DNA from: Hyparrhenia diplandra
Taxonomy: Eukaryota > Streptophyta > Magnoliopsida > Poales > Poaceae
NCBI GenBank assembly: GCA_015847255.1
Contig: JADLZK010001339.1
Coordinates: forward strand, 186,001-250,000
Reading direction: 5' to 3'
Length of the DNA: 64,000 bases
Shown here: positions 23,612 through 35,285 of the stretch, piece by piece
Numbering within the stretch: the first letter of the stretch is position 1
How the letters are laid out: each line of letters begins with the position of its first letter
Notes under the pieces: model-generated
The model's database searches: none
What the model was told of the DNA's origin: nothing
What the model saw: only the letters and a program-made list of their open reading frames with translations
Translations under genes and position numbers: made by a program

Positions 23612-23750
23612 GGTTTTGAGGCCCAAACCTGTGAAACCCACCGATGGTTTTGAGGCCCAAACCACCAAACCCACCCCCGTGGTTTTGAGGCCCAAACCAC
23701 GAAACCCGCGTCGATAGTTTTGAGGACAAACCACCAAACCTCCTCGACAC
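23612..23750 (+). repeat. 35-bp tandem repeat, about four copies
   Basis: Units start at 23612, 23646, 23681 and 23716 with GGTTTTGAGGCCCAAACC and CC(A)CCAAACC spacers. Each unit holds a nearly palindromic GGTTTTGAGGCCCAAACC core. No gene is supported in the flanking 23291-23611 or 23751-24290. Confidence 0.85.
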
Positions 23751-24299
23751 GTGTCATCGCCGTCTTGACCACCCGAGTCGCCAAGTCATCCGAGCTCCCC
23801 GCTCTTCTTGCACGCTCACCGTCTTGACCCGATCGACATGGTCACTCCACGCATCCTTGCACTTGTCGATGTCCCAAGTGTCAGCCACCACGGTTGGCCA
23901 CCCGGCGCTCCGGTCCCTCGATCCAAGCCTCATGTCCGCACTTCACCGCTCCGGGCCCATCGATACGGCACATCACTACGTAGTTTTCGGTCAATAGCAA
24001 CACACAAATTGTGTTGTAATATGCCGTTTTTGGGTGCAATAGCTGAAATTGCAACCAAACGATTTGGTAAACTTGAGATGCGCAAAAGTCTGTGGTATTA
24101 ACCTTCAACCACGATGGCCATTTGGGTGTTGCAATTTTTTTTGTATTGCAACCCAATGAGGTGTTGAAACAAGACTATATTGCCACGCTCTAGTTGGTGC
24201 TATTGTATCCTATTGCAACATTTTGATGCTAGAGGTCTCAATGGCATCTAACACCGAAGCGTTGCAATTCTAAAAAGAGGCGTTGCAAAGGATTGTATT

Positions 24300-24860
24300 G
24301 CTACGCTCTAGTTGTGGTTGCTACACGCTTTTGCCACAAACTTGCTTTGGGTGCTATATGTGTTCCCCTCTATTACTACGAACTGTGTTTGGATGCTATA
24401 CTTGATGATCCATATTGCCACCAAAGGTTTTTGGGTGCTATATGTGTTCCTTTCTATTGCTACGAAATTAATTTGGATGCTATACTTGATGACCAATATT
24501 GCCACCAAAGGTTTTTGGGTGCTATATGTGTTCCTTTCTATTGCTACGAAATTAATTTGGATGCTATACTTGATGAACAATATTGCCACCAAAGGTTTTT
24601 TGGGTGCTATATGTGTTCCTGTTTATTACTATGAAACTTATTTACTTGATGACCAATATTGCCACCAAAGTTTTTTTGGGTGCTATATGTGTTCCCATTT
24701 ATTACTACGAATTGTGTTTGGATGCTATACTTGTTGATCGATATTGCCACCAAAGTTTGCTTGGGTGCTATATGTGTTCCCATTTATTACTACGAATTGT
24801 ATTTGGATGCTATAGTTGTTTACTAATATTGCCACCAAGGTTTTGTGGGTGCTATAAAAT
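24300..24860 (+). repeat. 84-bp minisatellite, about 6.5 copies
   Basis: The marker GTGCTATATG (GTGCTATAAA in the last unit) recurs at 24351, 24435, 24519, 24604, 24680, 24765 and 24849, so spacing is 84-85 bp with one 76-bp unit. Because 84 is a multiple of three and units lack stops, several frames on both strands stay open (for example 24293-24634, 24312-24737, and minus 24308-24592), giving 28-residue peptide repeats. I regard these as repeat artefacts unless transcripts show otherwise. Confidence 0.93.
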
Positions 24861-25893
24861 AACCACCACAATTGCCACCAACTAGGATTGGTTGTTATAG
24901 GTTGGCCATTATATTACTACCAAAACCACAGTTTGAATGGTTGTTACATGTGGCCACCTCTATTGCTTCGACCTTTATGACATAAAAAAAAATGGGTTGC
25001 GATAGGATAAAATATCTTTTCCCACGAATGTTGTTGCTACCATAATTTTGTAGCTATTGCCACATGTCTATTCTGCCATGCTCATATATTTCAGGATCAA
25101 TAATATTTATGCAATAATATATACATATCATACTTATATACACTGATTTAACCATTCAGTATAAAATTCCATCACACGTACTACATTGTTTGAACAAACC
25201 ATGTACTACATCAACTTGATAGGTATAGTACTTAAAAACGAACAAGTTTCCAACACACTGCATTGCTTGAACGAACCACTACATCGACACACGATACGCA
25301 ATAAATCATAGTTTGATGAGGAAACGATCAGCACTCCCATCACTTGATCAGCAATCCCATCATGACGATCCATCTTGTTCGCTCCATTTGAATTGTCAAT
25401 CTTTCCCGGATAGAATGAATCGACATTTGTTTTAGCATCGAGTAAACTAAAATTATCAAAAGGGGGCAAAAAAAAGTGGCTGGCTAACCAAAGTTTCATT
25501 GCTCATCATAAAATTATCGAATGACAAACATATAATGAACTCAACTATAAACACTTTGACAGCTCAAACAGAAACATTCACAGCAGGTAGTAAGAATCTA
25601 TGAAACGATACAGACAGTTAGACACAGAACCTAAGGACAGAAAGTCATTGACCAAAATAAGATTAAGATCACCCCTTAAAAAGTAATACAATGTATTATG
25701 AACAATAAATAAACTGGTTTTTTTAAAAAAATAAATCTGATAGATAATTTCTCCATGTTATGAATATGTCTAGGAATTGCTACAAATGAACTCTATGTGA
25801 ACCAAAAATAGTTGAAAAAAATGTCAAGCATATCAAAAGCAGTAGACATTTGTAGTTAGGAGCAAAAAAAAAAGGTTCATTGAATAGTACTCT
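24861..25893. other. AT-rich sequence, no supported gene
   Basis: Low-complexity A/T-rich DNA. A 97-codon minus frame at 25206-25499 has no recognisable domain; it lies downstream of the minus-strand TNPA-like gene and could be its 3' untranslated region or last exon. Confidence 0.4.
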
Positions 25894-27879
25894 TTGTGGA
25901 GCTATGGTAAATGTGTGGTCTTTTTAAGGGACCGATTTGCGAGTTCTTTTCGCTCGTTTCCTACAAAATGCATAGATTTGAAGAATAATCTTAAAAGGCG
26001 AGAAAGAGCCATTTTTTCTGAAATTGCTATTGTTAAGAATAGTAACAATGTGGAACAGACCTTGAATGTTGCGCCCCTAAAATACTTCAACAGATAGTGC
26101 CATTCGACATAATCTAATTCTTCTGGCTTCTGCATCATTCTCTCGTGGTAGTTGTTGTATGACTTGGCTGTAGCACTTAAAGTGGAACGCCATCCTGTGT
26201 AACGCTCTTTAGCTATGCCCCATATCATTCTCCTTGAATCCAAATTATCCTCAAGCTCCCAACTAGCCTATTATATAATTATAAACTAGGTCAGTTGTCA
26301 TTATAGATTATATATGATGAAAATTCATACACAAGCAAAGATACTTACCAATATATCACATGCTATTGACTCTTTTACTTCAGGATGGATATCTTTCCAT
26401 GTTCTCACTCCAATGAGTGGCGCCCTTTTCCTTGTAGAAAATACTATTTCAGAAGTGAAAATGCGGGAGTTCTCACCTACAGCCCTTCCAAGTATGGAGA
26501 ACTGAGCGGTCAGTTTTTGATTGCCCGTCCTGATTCTCTTGTAGAGACCCTTCAAGCATTTCATGGTACCACGTTCTCTTTTCTTCCCATTTTTTGAGCC
26601 TATTCCATTGAAACAAAATGTTATAATAGTTATTAAACAACGTAATGCATATAGGGTCGGACATAAATAAAACACAAAACTAATTCAAAATGAACACAAA
26701 TTACTATTACCTTGATCGGTCTCCAACGCCGAGCATGAGAATGTGCAGTCCGGTAGTGTTAGGTTGCTCTCTTGACTAGAATTTATCGGTGGGCTAACAT
26801 CCTTATACGAATCTCTTGAGACAATTTTGTCAAATGATGAGCTAGCATAATTTGAAGTCCGCAAAAGAATGGTAATTTGTATGACAACTAGGGGGATATT
26901 ACTGATGTAATCAAGTTTTCCTTCAACCCGCAGTCATTCATTACGTGTATGTCTTGATGGTGTCCTCCCCTGTATATATCTTGAAACTCGAAAAAGAACG
27001 ATTATAAGAGTCATGAGTGCATTGCAAAATCCAACTTTATATATACATACTAGGGATTTATCATAACTCACCCATGGCTTGCTCCCTTGTATGCATAATA
27101 TCTAGCCATCATTTGTATGCATCCAATTCAAAATCGGCATCTCTTCGTCTTCATCACTATCGAGGAACCTCTAGTTTTTTTAATGGCAATACATGCATCT
27201 GGCTGGCTGGATTCTTATACAAAACTATAGTAATAACCCTTTCATCCTGGTTATTATCTACCATGTCTAATGCATCAACATCGTATTCGATTTCACATAG
27301 TGTTGCTGCCCCAGGATCATCAACACTTCTCTTCTTGAAGTACATGTAGTCCCTAGACCCATACCCCAGTTTTGATTTCAATATTGTTAAGTTATCAAGC
27401 GTGATTAGACTCTTCTCAACTCTAAATCCCTTAACTACATCTTGTCCCTCCTCACTCCCCAAGCAAACGACATATCTTTGTCCAAATTTCTCCCGTACTG
27501 CATATACGGCGATGACATTTTAATTAAAAAATGCGAGCACAAAAGCATGTAATATAGGGTATACGTAGAACTAGCAGATTTCATCAAAAAAGAAAAACGT
27601 AGCACTAGCAGAGAATCATCCGACCTGGTAACATAATAGCGTGTACCTGTTGTCGGTCTCTTCCTGAGACGTAGGTCGAAAAGTTTCTGGTGGATCTTGG
27701 TTGTCGTCGCCTGCAACTTCGGCGCCCGACCTCTGTGATGCTATTTGGGACGAAGGTGACCCAAAGAGCGATGCCGACGCCCTAGGCATCGCTCTTATCA
27801 TGACCGACGACGATGCAGGTGTGTGCAGCGTTATCGTCCCCGATTGGGTCCTCCTTGCCGCCTCGCTCGACGAGGGCAT
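25894..27879 (-). pseudogene. TNPA-like gene (Transposase_24 family) with PB1-like N-terminus
   Basis: Minus-strand exons, 5' to 3'. Exon 1 (27879-27647) is an Ala/Ser-rich start ending at a GTACAC donor. A second block (27527 to about 27040) begins after a TATATGCAG acceptor and has KSKLGYGSRDYMYFKKR and EIEYDVDALDMVDNNQDER, like the PB1-like domains found N-terminal in plant transposon proteins. Block three (about 26590-26350) has NQKLTAQFSILGRAVGENS, KRAPLIGVRTWKDI and similar, typical of the Ptta/En/Spm Transposase_24 family. Block four (26243-25950) carries the ERYTGWRSTL and WHYLLKYF part. Splice phases do not all agree and stops interrupt the second block, so the gene is probably decayed. 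No TNP2-like partner is visible nearby, and I could not fix the element's termini. Confidence 0.62.
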
Positions 27880-28232
27880 CCTCGACGGAGTGGTGGAAGG
27901 AGGATCGGGTGGTGGGGGCGGCGGCGCTAGAACCCTAGCTAAGCGAATTCTAGATTGGTTTTGCGAGGGGATTAGGGAGGGAATACAAAGAGTGTCATTA
28001 AAAGCAGAAGCTAAAACGTCGGCCTCATGGGGGGCGCTAAAAAAAAAAATTCGGGGGAGGTAAAAATGGCGCCACTTTCAAATTTGGGAAGTTTTGATTT
28101 TTTTTTATTTGTTTTTGGTGCCTAAGTTTGGGAAGGTCGGCGCCAATCTCTTTTTTTCCATGAGTTTTCGTGTGTCCCACACTTAGGGCCACAATTGTTT
28201 AGTTTGTTTCCGAACATGTATATAATTCAAAT

Positions 28233-29510
28233 ATTATTGTGATTATTTGTTGATTTACTCAAGAAAAAAATGTTAAAATACCAAAATCAAGGTAAAAAAA
28301 CTAAAAATTTGCATGGACACCTCCTTTTGGTGTAGCATGTTGACAAAAAAATCTGAGTCAATTCTAAGAAAGTGTTGTTGCACATCCTCACAATGGCCCA
28401 CATCTCTCTCACATGTTCTACTCTATAGGTGAGAGATGCTCATGCTAGTTTGAGATGTGTAGTAGCACTTTCTCAAAATCATCTCAAACTTTTTTGTGGT
28501 GTCTATGGAGCCAACCTATGATGTTGTGTGCATTTGTGCAATTTTTAGACCAAGTGTACCTATTATTGTGATTATTTATTGATTTAGTCAAGAAAAATGT
28601 TTAAAATACCAAAATCAAGGTAAAAAAATCTAAAATTTTTATGGACACCTCCTTTTGGTGTAGCATGTTAACAAAAAAAATTATGAGATGATTCTCGACA
28701 AAGTGTTGCTACACATCCTCACAATGACCCACATCTCACACAAATGTTTGTATCACTTAGTGAAAGATACTCATGCTAGTTTGAGATGTGTAGTACCACT
28801 TTCTCAAAATCATCTCAAACTTTTTTTGGGGTGTCTATGAAACCAAACTATGGTGTTGTATGAATTTGTTTAATTTTTAGACTAAGTTTACCAATTATTG
28901 TAATTATTTGTTGATTTACTCAAGAAAAAATGTTAAAATACCAAAATCAAGGTAAAAAAATCTAAAATTAGCATGAACACCTCATTTTGGTGTATCATGA
29001 AAAAACAAAAAAATTGGGTTGATTCTAAGAAAGTGTTGTTGCACATCCTCACAATGGCCCACATCTCTCTCACATGTTCTAGTCACTAGGTGACAGATGC
29101 TCATATGCTAGTTTGAGATGTGTAGTACCACTTTCTCAAAATCATCTCAAACTTTTTTGGGGTGTCTATGGAACCAAACTATTGTGTTGTGTGTAGTTGT
29201 GCAATTTTTAGGCCAAGTTTAACTTTATTGTGATTATTAGTTGATTTACTCAAGAAAAAATGTTAAAATACCAAAATCAAGATAAAAAAAATCTAAAATT
29301 TGCATGGTCACCTCCTTTTGGTGTAGCATGTTGACAAAAAAATCTGAGTCAATTCTGTTGTTGCACATCCTCACAATGGCCCACATCTCTCACACATGTT
29401 CTAGTTACTAGGTGAGAGATGCCCATAGTAGTGTGAGATGTGTAGTACCACTTTCTCGAAATCATCTCAAACTTTTTTGTTGTGTTTTGGGAGCCAAAAT
29501 ATGCCATGCT
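28233..29510 (+). repeat. About 330-bp tandem repeat, roughly four copies
   Basis: The marker ATTATTGT(G/A)ATTATT recurs near 28233, 28562, 28894 and 29223 (spacing 329-332 bp). Each unit contains AAGGTAAAAAAA, ACACCTCCTTTTGGTGTAGC, CACATCCTCACAATGGCCCA and TTTCTCAAAATCATCTCAAAC. Copies differ by small indels. The fourth lacks about 15 bp near 29355 and fades out at about 29510. No gene is supported from 27880 to 28232. Confidence 0.9.
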
Positions 29511-29937
29511 CACACACAAAGTAATCAAGAGCTATGTTAGTTAAAACAAAGATATCAGACCAAGCCAAAAAAAAAGGATAGGTTCAAATCCTTTTGAGCT
29601 AATGCATATGTATCTTACATAGACAACCATCTAGATGAACATTTCAAATGCCGCTTAGCTGACTTGGATTTGGCACACAGGTTTCAGATTTGAAAATTCA
29701 AACACAAATACATGAACAACACTAATAATTTAATAAGATAATAAGAATTATTAAAAGGCATCTCCATGACACCAGATGAAACTTAATATCTTGTTCACAT
29801 TCAGGGCAACCATGTGCCACCAGATCAAGCTTAACGTCTTCTTGCCTCCTAGGGCACTAACAACTATACAAGAGAGACTAATATATGAATGGTCGATGGT
29901 CTCGGTTGCTTCTCCTCCTCGGGGCCATCCTTCTCAA

Positions 29938-30165
29938 TTACGGAACACGTCTCCCGCAAATTTGCTTCACCTCCTTCCTTAATCCCTCAATGATTTGAAT
30001 GTTCGTACTAACAAAGTGCACTCCAAGCAAATAGATCTTTTGTAAATCCCTCCAAGCCTGCTCCTTCGGGGGCTCCACCATCTCCATATAAGCTCTCCCT
30101 TGAGCTTCTTGACCTCATTGTCGACATACTTTGCGCACAGGAGAAGCAAGGCTGCAATATGATCA
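29938..30165 (-). pseudogene. Unrecognised exon-like coding fragment
   Basis: After an ATTGCAG acceptor-like site (minus, about 30160) the frame reads LLLLCAKYVDNEVKKLKGE. After a one-base shift at about 30094 it reads 51 codons (AYMEMVEPPKEQAWRDL, then GLRKEVKQICGRRVP) to a TAA at 29940-29938. Amino-acid composition and lack of stops suggest a real, helical C-terminal exon. Family not recognised. It may belong with the ORF at 30957-31358. Confidence 0.4.
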
Positions 30166-30554
30166 GAGGAACATAAATTATTAATTTGAACGAAAATTTG
30201 TTTTAATATAAGCTGTTACATAGAGTTCATCATATCACAGATAGTTCTTTCATACGAGATCTTCATTTGCATAGTAACAGTTAACATCAATGGGCCAAGA
30301 CCATCAAAAAAAAAAATCCACATCAATGAGTCAATGTCTAATAGTCAAAAAAAAAATGGAGCATCCAAGCTTGAGCTCAGACATTCAAAACTTGACTCAT
30401 AGGATTAATTTCTAAAACCTAAAGTGCCAATACTATCCAGATTAAACATAATGTGTCAATGATGACTAGTCAAGTTTGAATGGGTCAAGTGCCAACAAAA
30501 CAAGTACAATCCAATGGCCGAAATGCATAGCACACAAACTTCTTTTATATATGG

Positions 30555-30815
30555 ATGCTACATTTTCAATCTACATTACAAAATCTGAAAAACAAAAGAT
30601 TTTTAGATTTTAAGGACTCAATCATCTGGAGATCAATCATCTGGACATTTGGCAAAAACAAAAGATTTTCTGTTAAATCTACCTATGATCTTATGACTGC
30701 CAATGACAATGGCACATATCATAAAAGGATATGGAAGAGCAGGATCCCTCCAAAAATCAAAATATTCTTATGGTTGATGATTAATCACGTAGAAAAACCC
30801 CACAATGCGTCATGA
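30555..30815 (+). pseudogene. LINE zf-RVT domain fragment
   Basis: An 86-codon frame containing DSIIWRSIIWTFGKNKRFSV, KSTYDLM, and KRIWKSRIPPKIKIFLWLM, the conserved opening of the zf-RVT domain downstream of plant LINE reverse transcriptases. Truncated before the Cys/His cluster. It lies between two imperfect 46-bp direct repeats (30551-30598 and 30854-30900), too long and diverged for a simple insertion footprint. Confidence 0.65.
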
Positions 30816-30956
30816 GGGAATTCGAAGTGGAAAGATGTGGCACTTCGTCTTTGTGGATGCTATATTTTCAATCTAGATTGCATAATCCGAAAAAAAAGAA
30901 AACCCTAAATGAACTGAGAAAACCCCACTCTAATCTGGATATGTATCTAAAGTGAG

Positions 30957-31358
30957 CTATGAGAGGAATGCGACCTGCTGGTAGTAGGATGAGGAGGCGG
31001 CGGCGGCCTTCCCAGTTGAACGCAGCACCCTCGAGGTGGAGGCGCCGCCGGCGGCGAGGCGCTGGGGACCGACCTGCTCGAAGCCCGGCGGCACGTCAGG
31101 AACGCCGTAGCCGTCTGTGTCGCGAGCCCTTGCCGACGAGGCCCTCTTCACACGCCGTGAGCTAGAGCCGGCAACGGCCAAGGGGTTGTAGTCCCGGATA
31201 ACCACCACGCCGCCGGGGTCGCTGGTCCACCTGCCGGTCCCCCGGTCGCGCTTCTGCTGGCTAGCCCGGATGGACTGGTCAGGGTTCTTTGCCTCCGACT
31301 TAGGCATCTTGCCGGCGCCGGCGATTGGGCGGCGGAAGGGGCCGAGGTGGTGTTGCAA
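30957..31358 (-). CDS. Hypothetical protein, possible first exon
   Basis: An open frame of 133 codons. A second in-frame Met (MPKSEAK, about 31309) may be the true start. It is rich in Arg, Ser, Ala and Gly, with VVVIRDYNPLAVAG and YGVPDVPPGFEQVG segments that do not look random. Before the stop, CAG followed by GTCGCA (about 30978) could be a splice donor, which would join it to an exon further left such as 29938-30165, with the LINE fragment inside the intron. I do not recognise the family. It lies 200 bp from the 5' LTR of E. Confidence 0.35.
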   Translation of the reverse strand: MQHHLGPFRRPIAGAGKMPKSEAKNPDQSIRASQQKRDRGTGRWTSDPGGVVVIRDYNPLAVAGSSSRRVKRASSARARDTDGYGVPDVPPGFEQVGPQRLAAGGASTSRVLRSTGKAAAASSSYYQQVAFLS

Positions 31359-31553
31359 GCGGTGGCGGCAAGCGGCGGCAGAACTGGCGACGAAGTTGGA
31401 TGGAAATAAAATGCGGCGGGTTTGGGGATGGGGTGGGATTAGTGATGACCAGGATTCTATATGTATGGAAGAAGATGAGAGCGGCCTCAGAATATGTTTA
31501 AAGACACTAGATCTCAGAACACATCAAAAACTTCTCACTAGCACAGTGGTACC

Positions 31554-32829
31554 TGTTGGCGGCCACTATCACATACTTTATACCGCCAACTTAGCTCTAA
31601 TTAAGAAAGATAAAACCCATTTAAGGTAACTAAACATTTACTACTCACCTAGTTCCACTTGTATTCGAGAATATTTGTTTTGCAGGAACAAACACGGAAA
31701 CAGGTGAAAGTACGCCAAATAAAGAGCAATACGTAACTCAGGAAATATGCTTTGGCCAAGGGGAACGTGGCAGGCCGTAACCGGACCGAATCCGACCGGA
31801 AGCACCTCGGAAGAGCAATGTAGAGCAGGCCACCAGCCCACGAGGGCGAAGGCACGACACCAGGCGGGCCAAACTGGCCGGGCGGCTTGCCGCCAGCGGC
31901 GCCGCCGCGCCCGGTGCCCGATCCCGCCAGCGCTTTGGTCGGTGGCCCGGCCGGAGGAATAGAGGCGGTGCATGGAGGTGTTTTTTCTTTGTTTCGCGCC
32001 AAACTTTCCCGCCAAAAACACCTTTCACTTGTGTATAAAAGGAGGGTCACCCCCCCTCCATAGAGCATCATCTCAACACAATTCATAGTCTCACATTCAG
32101 GGTGGTTTAGAGAGTGCCAAGACACTCAGTGGGAGTGAGAGAGAGTGCAAGGAAGAGAGGAAGAGAGGAGTAGCGACCCCGCGGTCTTTCGACTGTCGGA
32201 GTGCCGGATCTGTCGGCTCCCGCCTCCCTACCTTGTACCTCTACGGGTAACTTTACGGCTTGGTGAAAGTTATTCGTGTCTTACTTTCAGTATCATTCTT
32301 AGGTTCACGCTATCATTTATTTTATCGAGAATTACGGGATCGTTGTTTGCCCTGTGGTAAATACTCTAGTAGAGGACCCCTGATAAAGACGGGATCTCCT
32401 GGCCAACGCTAGAGTAGTGACAAAAACGCGAGGCGTGGTGTCTAAGTTATAAATCACCCTCGTTTGCTCCGCAATCCACGGTAGTGAGGTAGGGGATAGG
32501 TGGTGACAGCCCTATTCGCCCATCGTACTCCTCCACGTCCGGTTGCGTAGTAGAGCAAGAGGCCGGCATCGCTTGGCAGACCAAGTGCACTCCGGATGCC
32601 TGAAGTAATACTCGATTAATAGACAGAGTAGCCTGACTTAGCCTAAGAGCTGAAAGAACACATCACTCCTAGGATCACCTCCTATGCTTGACCCTTGATA
32701 GCTAGAAGAACAGACTTAGCTCCCGTTCCCTGTGGAAATTCGATACCTGGAATACTTCTAGGTGAAGTGCTACAACGGTACTTTCCGTGCGCTGCGGACT
32801 TTCTTTGCTTATGCTAAGAAATACCAACA
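31554..32829 (+). repeat. 5' LTR of element E
   Basis: TGTTGGCGGCC to AATACCAACA, 1276 bp. TATA box TATAAAA at 32034-32040, preceded by a GC-rich U3 block (about 31840-31960). Its start is nearly identical to the 3' LTR at 51911. Confidence 0.92.
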
Positions 32830-32836
32830 AGCATTT

Positions 32837-32856
32837 TCGGCGCCGTTCTTCGGGAA
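32837..32856 (+). other. Primer-binding site, tRNA-Asp type (degenerate)
   Basis: TCGGCGCCGTTCTTCGGGAA eight bases after the LTR end. It resembles the complement of a plant tRNA-Asp 3' end, the usual primer in Athila elements, with several mismatches. Confidence 0.65.
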
Positions 32857-32940
32857 ACGGTTGTCGTTATAGTTTGTGAAACCTAGTTATCAGTGTGAGC
32901 CCTACCCCCTCGCCATTCTTTTTTTTATTATTTTTCTTTA

Positions 32941-34936
32941 ATGGAGCAACCCACCATTTCCAAACTTTCTGCTCCAAAGGGCGAGCTCTTAGAACGCCCA
33001 TCTTCTTCAAAGCCAATCACAGCTTCGAGATTTGAGCTCCGCCCAGGCTTGTTAGCCATGGTTCGGGAACAACCCTTCTCTGGTTTCGAAAGAGAAAATC
33101 CATATCACCACTTGCGGGAATTTGAATAGCTCTGTGGTTGCCTCCATTTTGAAGGCGTACCACATGAATATTTGAAATGGAAATTGTTTCCTTTCTCGCT
33201 TACCGGGAGAGCAATACAATGGTACGATCATAACGTAGGAAAAGTAAATGGGGATTGGGAGGAACTACAGGCAAAATTTTGCCTAGCATTCTTCCCTCTC
33301 ACCGAAATTGTTGCCCTTCGTACCGAAATCCTCTCATTTCAGCAAAAGGAGAAGGAAGAGATAGGAGCAGCCTGGGATAGATTTACAACATTAACAAACT
33401 CTGGTCCCGATTTGTCTTTGTCCCGACATGTTTTATTGCAACATTTTTGGTCAGGATTAAATAAGGAATCTCTCAAATTCCTAGACTCGGCTGCAGGCGG
33501 ATCGTTTCCACATAAACCTGTAGAAGAAGGAGAAGCACTTTTAGATAAAATCCGAGAAAACACTCCTCCTCTTAAACCCGTCCTTGTAGAATGCAAGTTT
33601 ATCTCGAAAGACGTTTCTTCGGCTCAGGCCGAACCTGCTGAACCACATACACCCTTAGAGAAACCTTTCCCCGAACCAGTAGAGGAACCCCTTTTGGGGG
33701 ACCTCCCAAACATTGAGGACGTATTTCTTGACGATTATGGAAACACCTCAAGGTACGAATCAGTGAAGAGACCCCCAGTTCCATTAACCCCTAAAGAACC
33801 ATTAAGTAAAGAATCTTTGCAAGAATCAATTAGGGACTTAACCACACTAATGAGTAATGAATGGGCTAATGAAAGTGAGTCAACGACCGAAGAAATTCGG
33901 ATTCGCACCCCTTCATTTCCCTTATACTGTAACGTACGAGGAATCTGGGAACATGTACAATACAACCCCACTGTAGGCATTAATATAATGTCCCACTCTT
34001 TCGCTTTAATCCATTTTTACGATCAACAATGGTGGCCTACAATCAAAACCCTTAGACACGATACACGATCTGTTATCCCAGGGTTGGGGTTACTACATGA
34101 TGTTATTCTTCACAATAATGATATTGAACTCAGTCTAGATTTTCATATTTTTGATATAGATGAGTTTGATATTTTAATCGGGCATCCCCTAGAAAAATTG
34201 TTGAATAACCCACCAAAAACAGGGGATTTAGATGTAAAGTTAGGAAGAGACACTTTCACTCTACCCATAACTCAAGCTAAAAATTCAATAGTGGAACCTC
34301 TGTCCAAATGTATGCCCGTCGAGGTAGTGTCAACAATACCCTTTGAAACTCCTGAAGAATCTTTAGAAAAAGACTCCAAATTCTTCATTGAAGAAATTAG
34401 TGAGATGGATGATTTTATCGATCTCCCTAAAGAAGAAGAAATGACACCACCTCCCATTGAGCTAAAAACCCTCCCCGAAGGACTACGCTATGTTTTCTTA
34501 AATAATGATAAAAATGCTCCTGTAATTATCAATGATAAATTAACTGAAGAGGAGTCATCGAAATTGATAAAAGTTTTAGAAAAACATAGAACTGTCTTCG
34601 GGTATTCCTTACATGATTTGAAGGGAATTAGCCCAATGATTTGTTCCCACCGTATCCCTGTTGACCCGGATAAAACACCCTCACGTGAACCTCAACGCCG
34701 GCTCAATAATGAAATGAGAGAAGTCGTGAAGAAAGAAGTTCTTAAACTTCTTCACGCCGGGATAATCTATCTCGTTCCATACAGTGACTGGGTTAGCCCT
34801 GTCCAAGTAGTGCCTAAGAAGGGAGGCATGACGGTAATTAAAAACGCTAAAAATGAATTAATCCCACAGCGTACCGTCACAGGATGGAGAATGTGCATAG
34901 ACTACCGGAAATTAAATACTGCCACAAAGAAAGATC
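32941..34936 (+). pseudogene. gag, protease-like domain and start of RT (element E)
   Basis: The ATG at 32941 opens the same gag as in B (SAPKGELLERP, REQPFSGFERENPYHHLREFE). A single TAG at 33127-33129 replaces a residue that is His in B. Beyond it the frame is open for more than 590 codons: gag core (WKLFPFSLTGRAIQWY), acidic/Pro linker, a retropepsin-like domain (about 33920-34200; YNPTVGINIMS and LDFHIFDIDEFDILIGHPL) without a catalytic D-[ST]-G, then the RT N-terminus (DWVSPVQVVPKKGGM, WRMCIDYRKLN). It ends at the CACTA insertion after KKD. Pol continues at 47108. Confidence 0.9.
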
Positions 34937-35165
34937 CACTACAAGAAACCTATTATTTTATGACAAAATTCCTTATGACACAGCCAAATTGTGTCATGTA
35001 ATGTAACATAATATGACGAAATTTTTATGTCGTCATAAATTTGTAATAGCCAGAATTATTTGTGACGACCAGGAAACTGTGTCACATAAAGGTATCAAAT
35101 TGTGTCACAAATTGTCTAGCTCCAGTAGCCGATTGACGGCTAGGTTTTTGTGACACTATGAGTGG
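34937..35165. repeat. CACTA left terminus and subterminal repeats
   Basis: After the terminal repeat come repeated TGTGTCA(T/C), TATGACG and TTGTGACG motifs in both orientations (about 34970-35165). Similar motifs recur at the right end. Such arrays bind TNPA-type proteins in En/Spm elements. Confidence 0.8.
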
Positions 35166-35285
35166 GCTTTACATGACCATATGCCGTGTCATGTTATGTT
35201 TTGTGGAAAAAGTACCGACCTCAATGCACGTAAACATCTTACAAGTGGACCCCGCTGCATTGAGTTGACCCATTTTACTTTCCCC

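Noticed and set aside
23972..23990. CACTACGTAG resembling a CACTA terminus left of the TNPA-like gene
   Set aside because: No matching inverted end or 3-bp duplication found to the right. The rest of the terminus does not resemble CACTACAAGAA.
24293..24885. Genes encoding 28-residue repeats
   Set aside because: Explained by the 84-bp repeat lacking stops. Listed as a finding but not annotated as coding.
28233..29510. CRISPR-like array
   Set aside because: Units of about 330 bp with no short repeat/spacer structure, in a plant genome.
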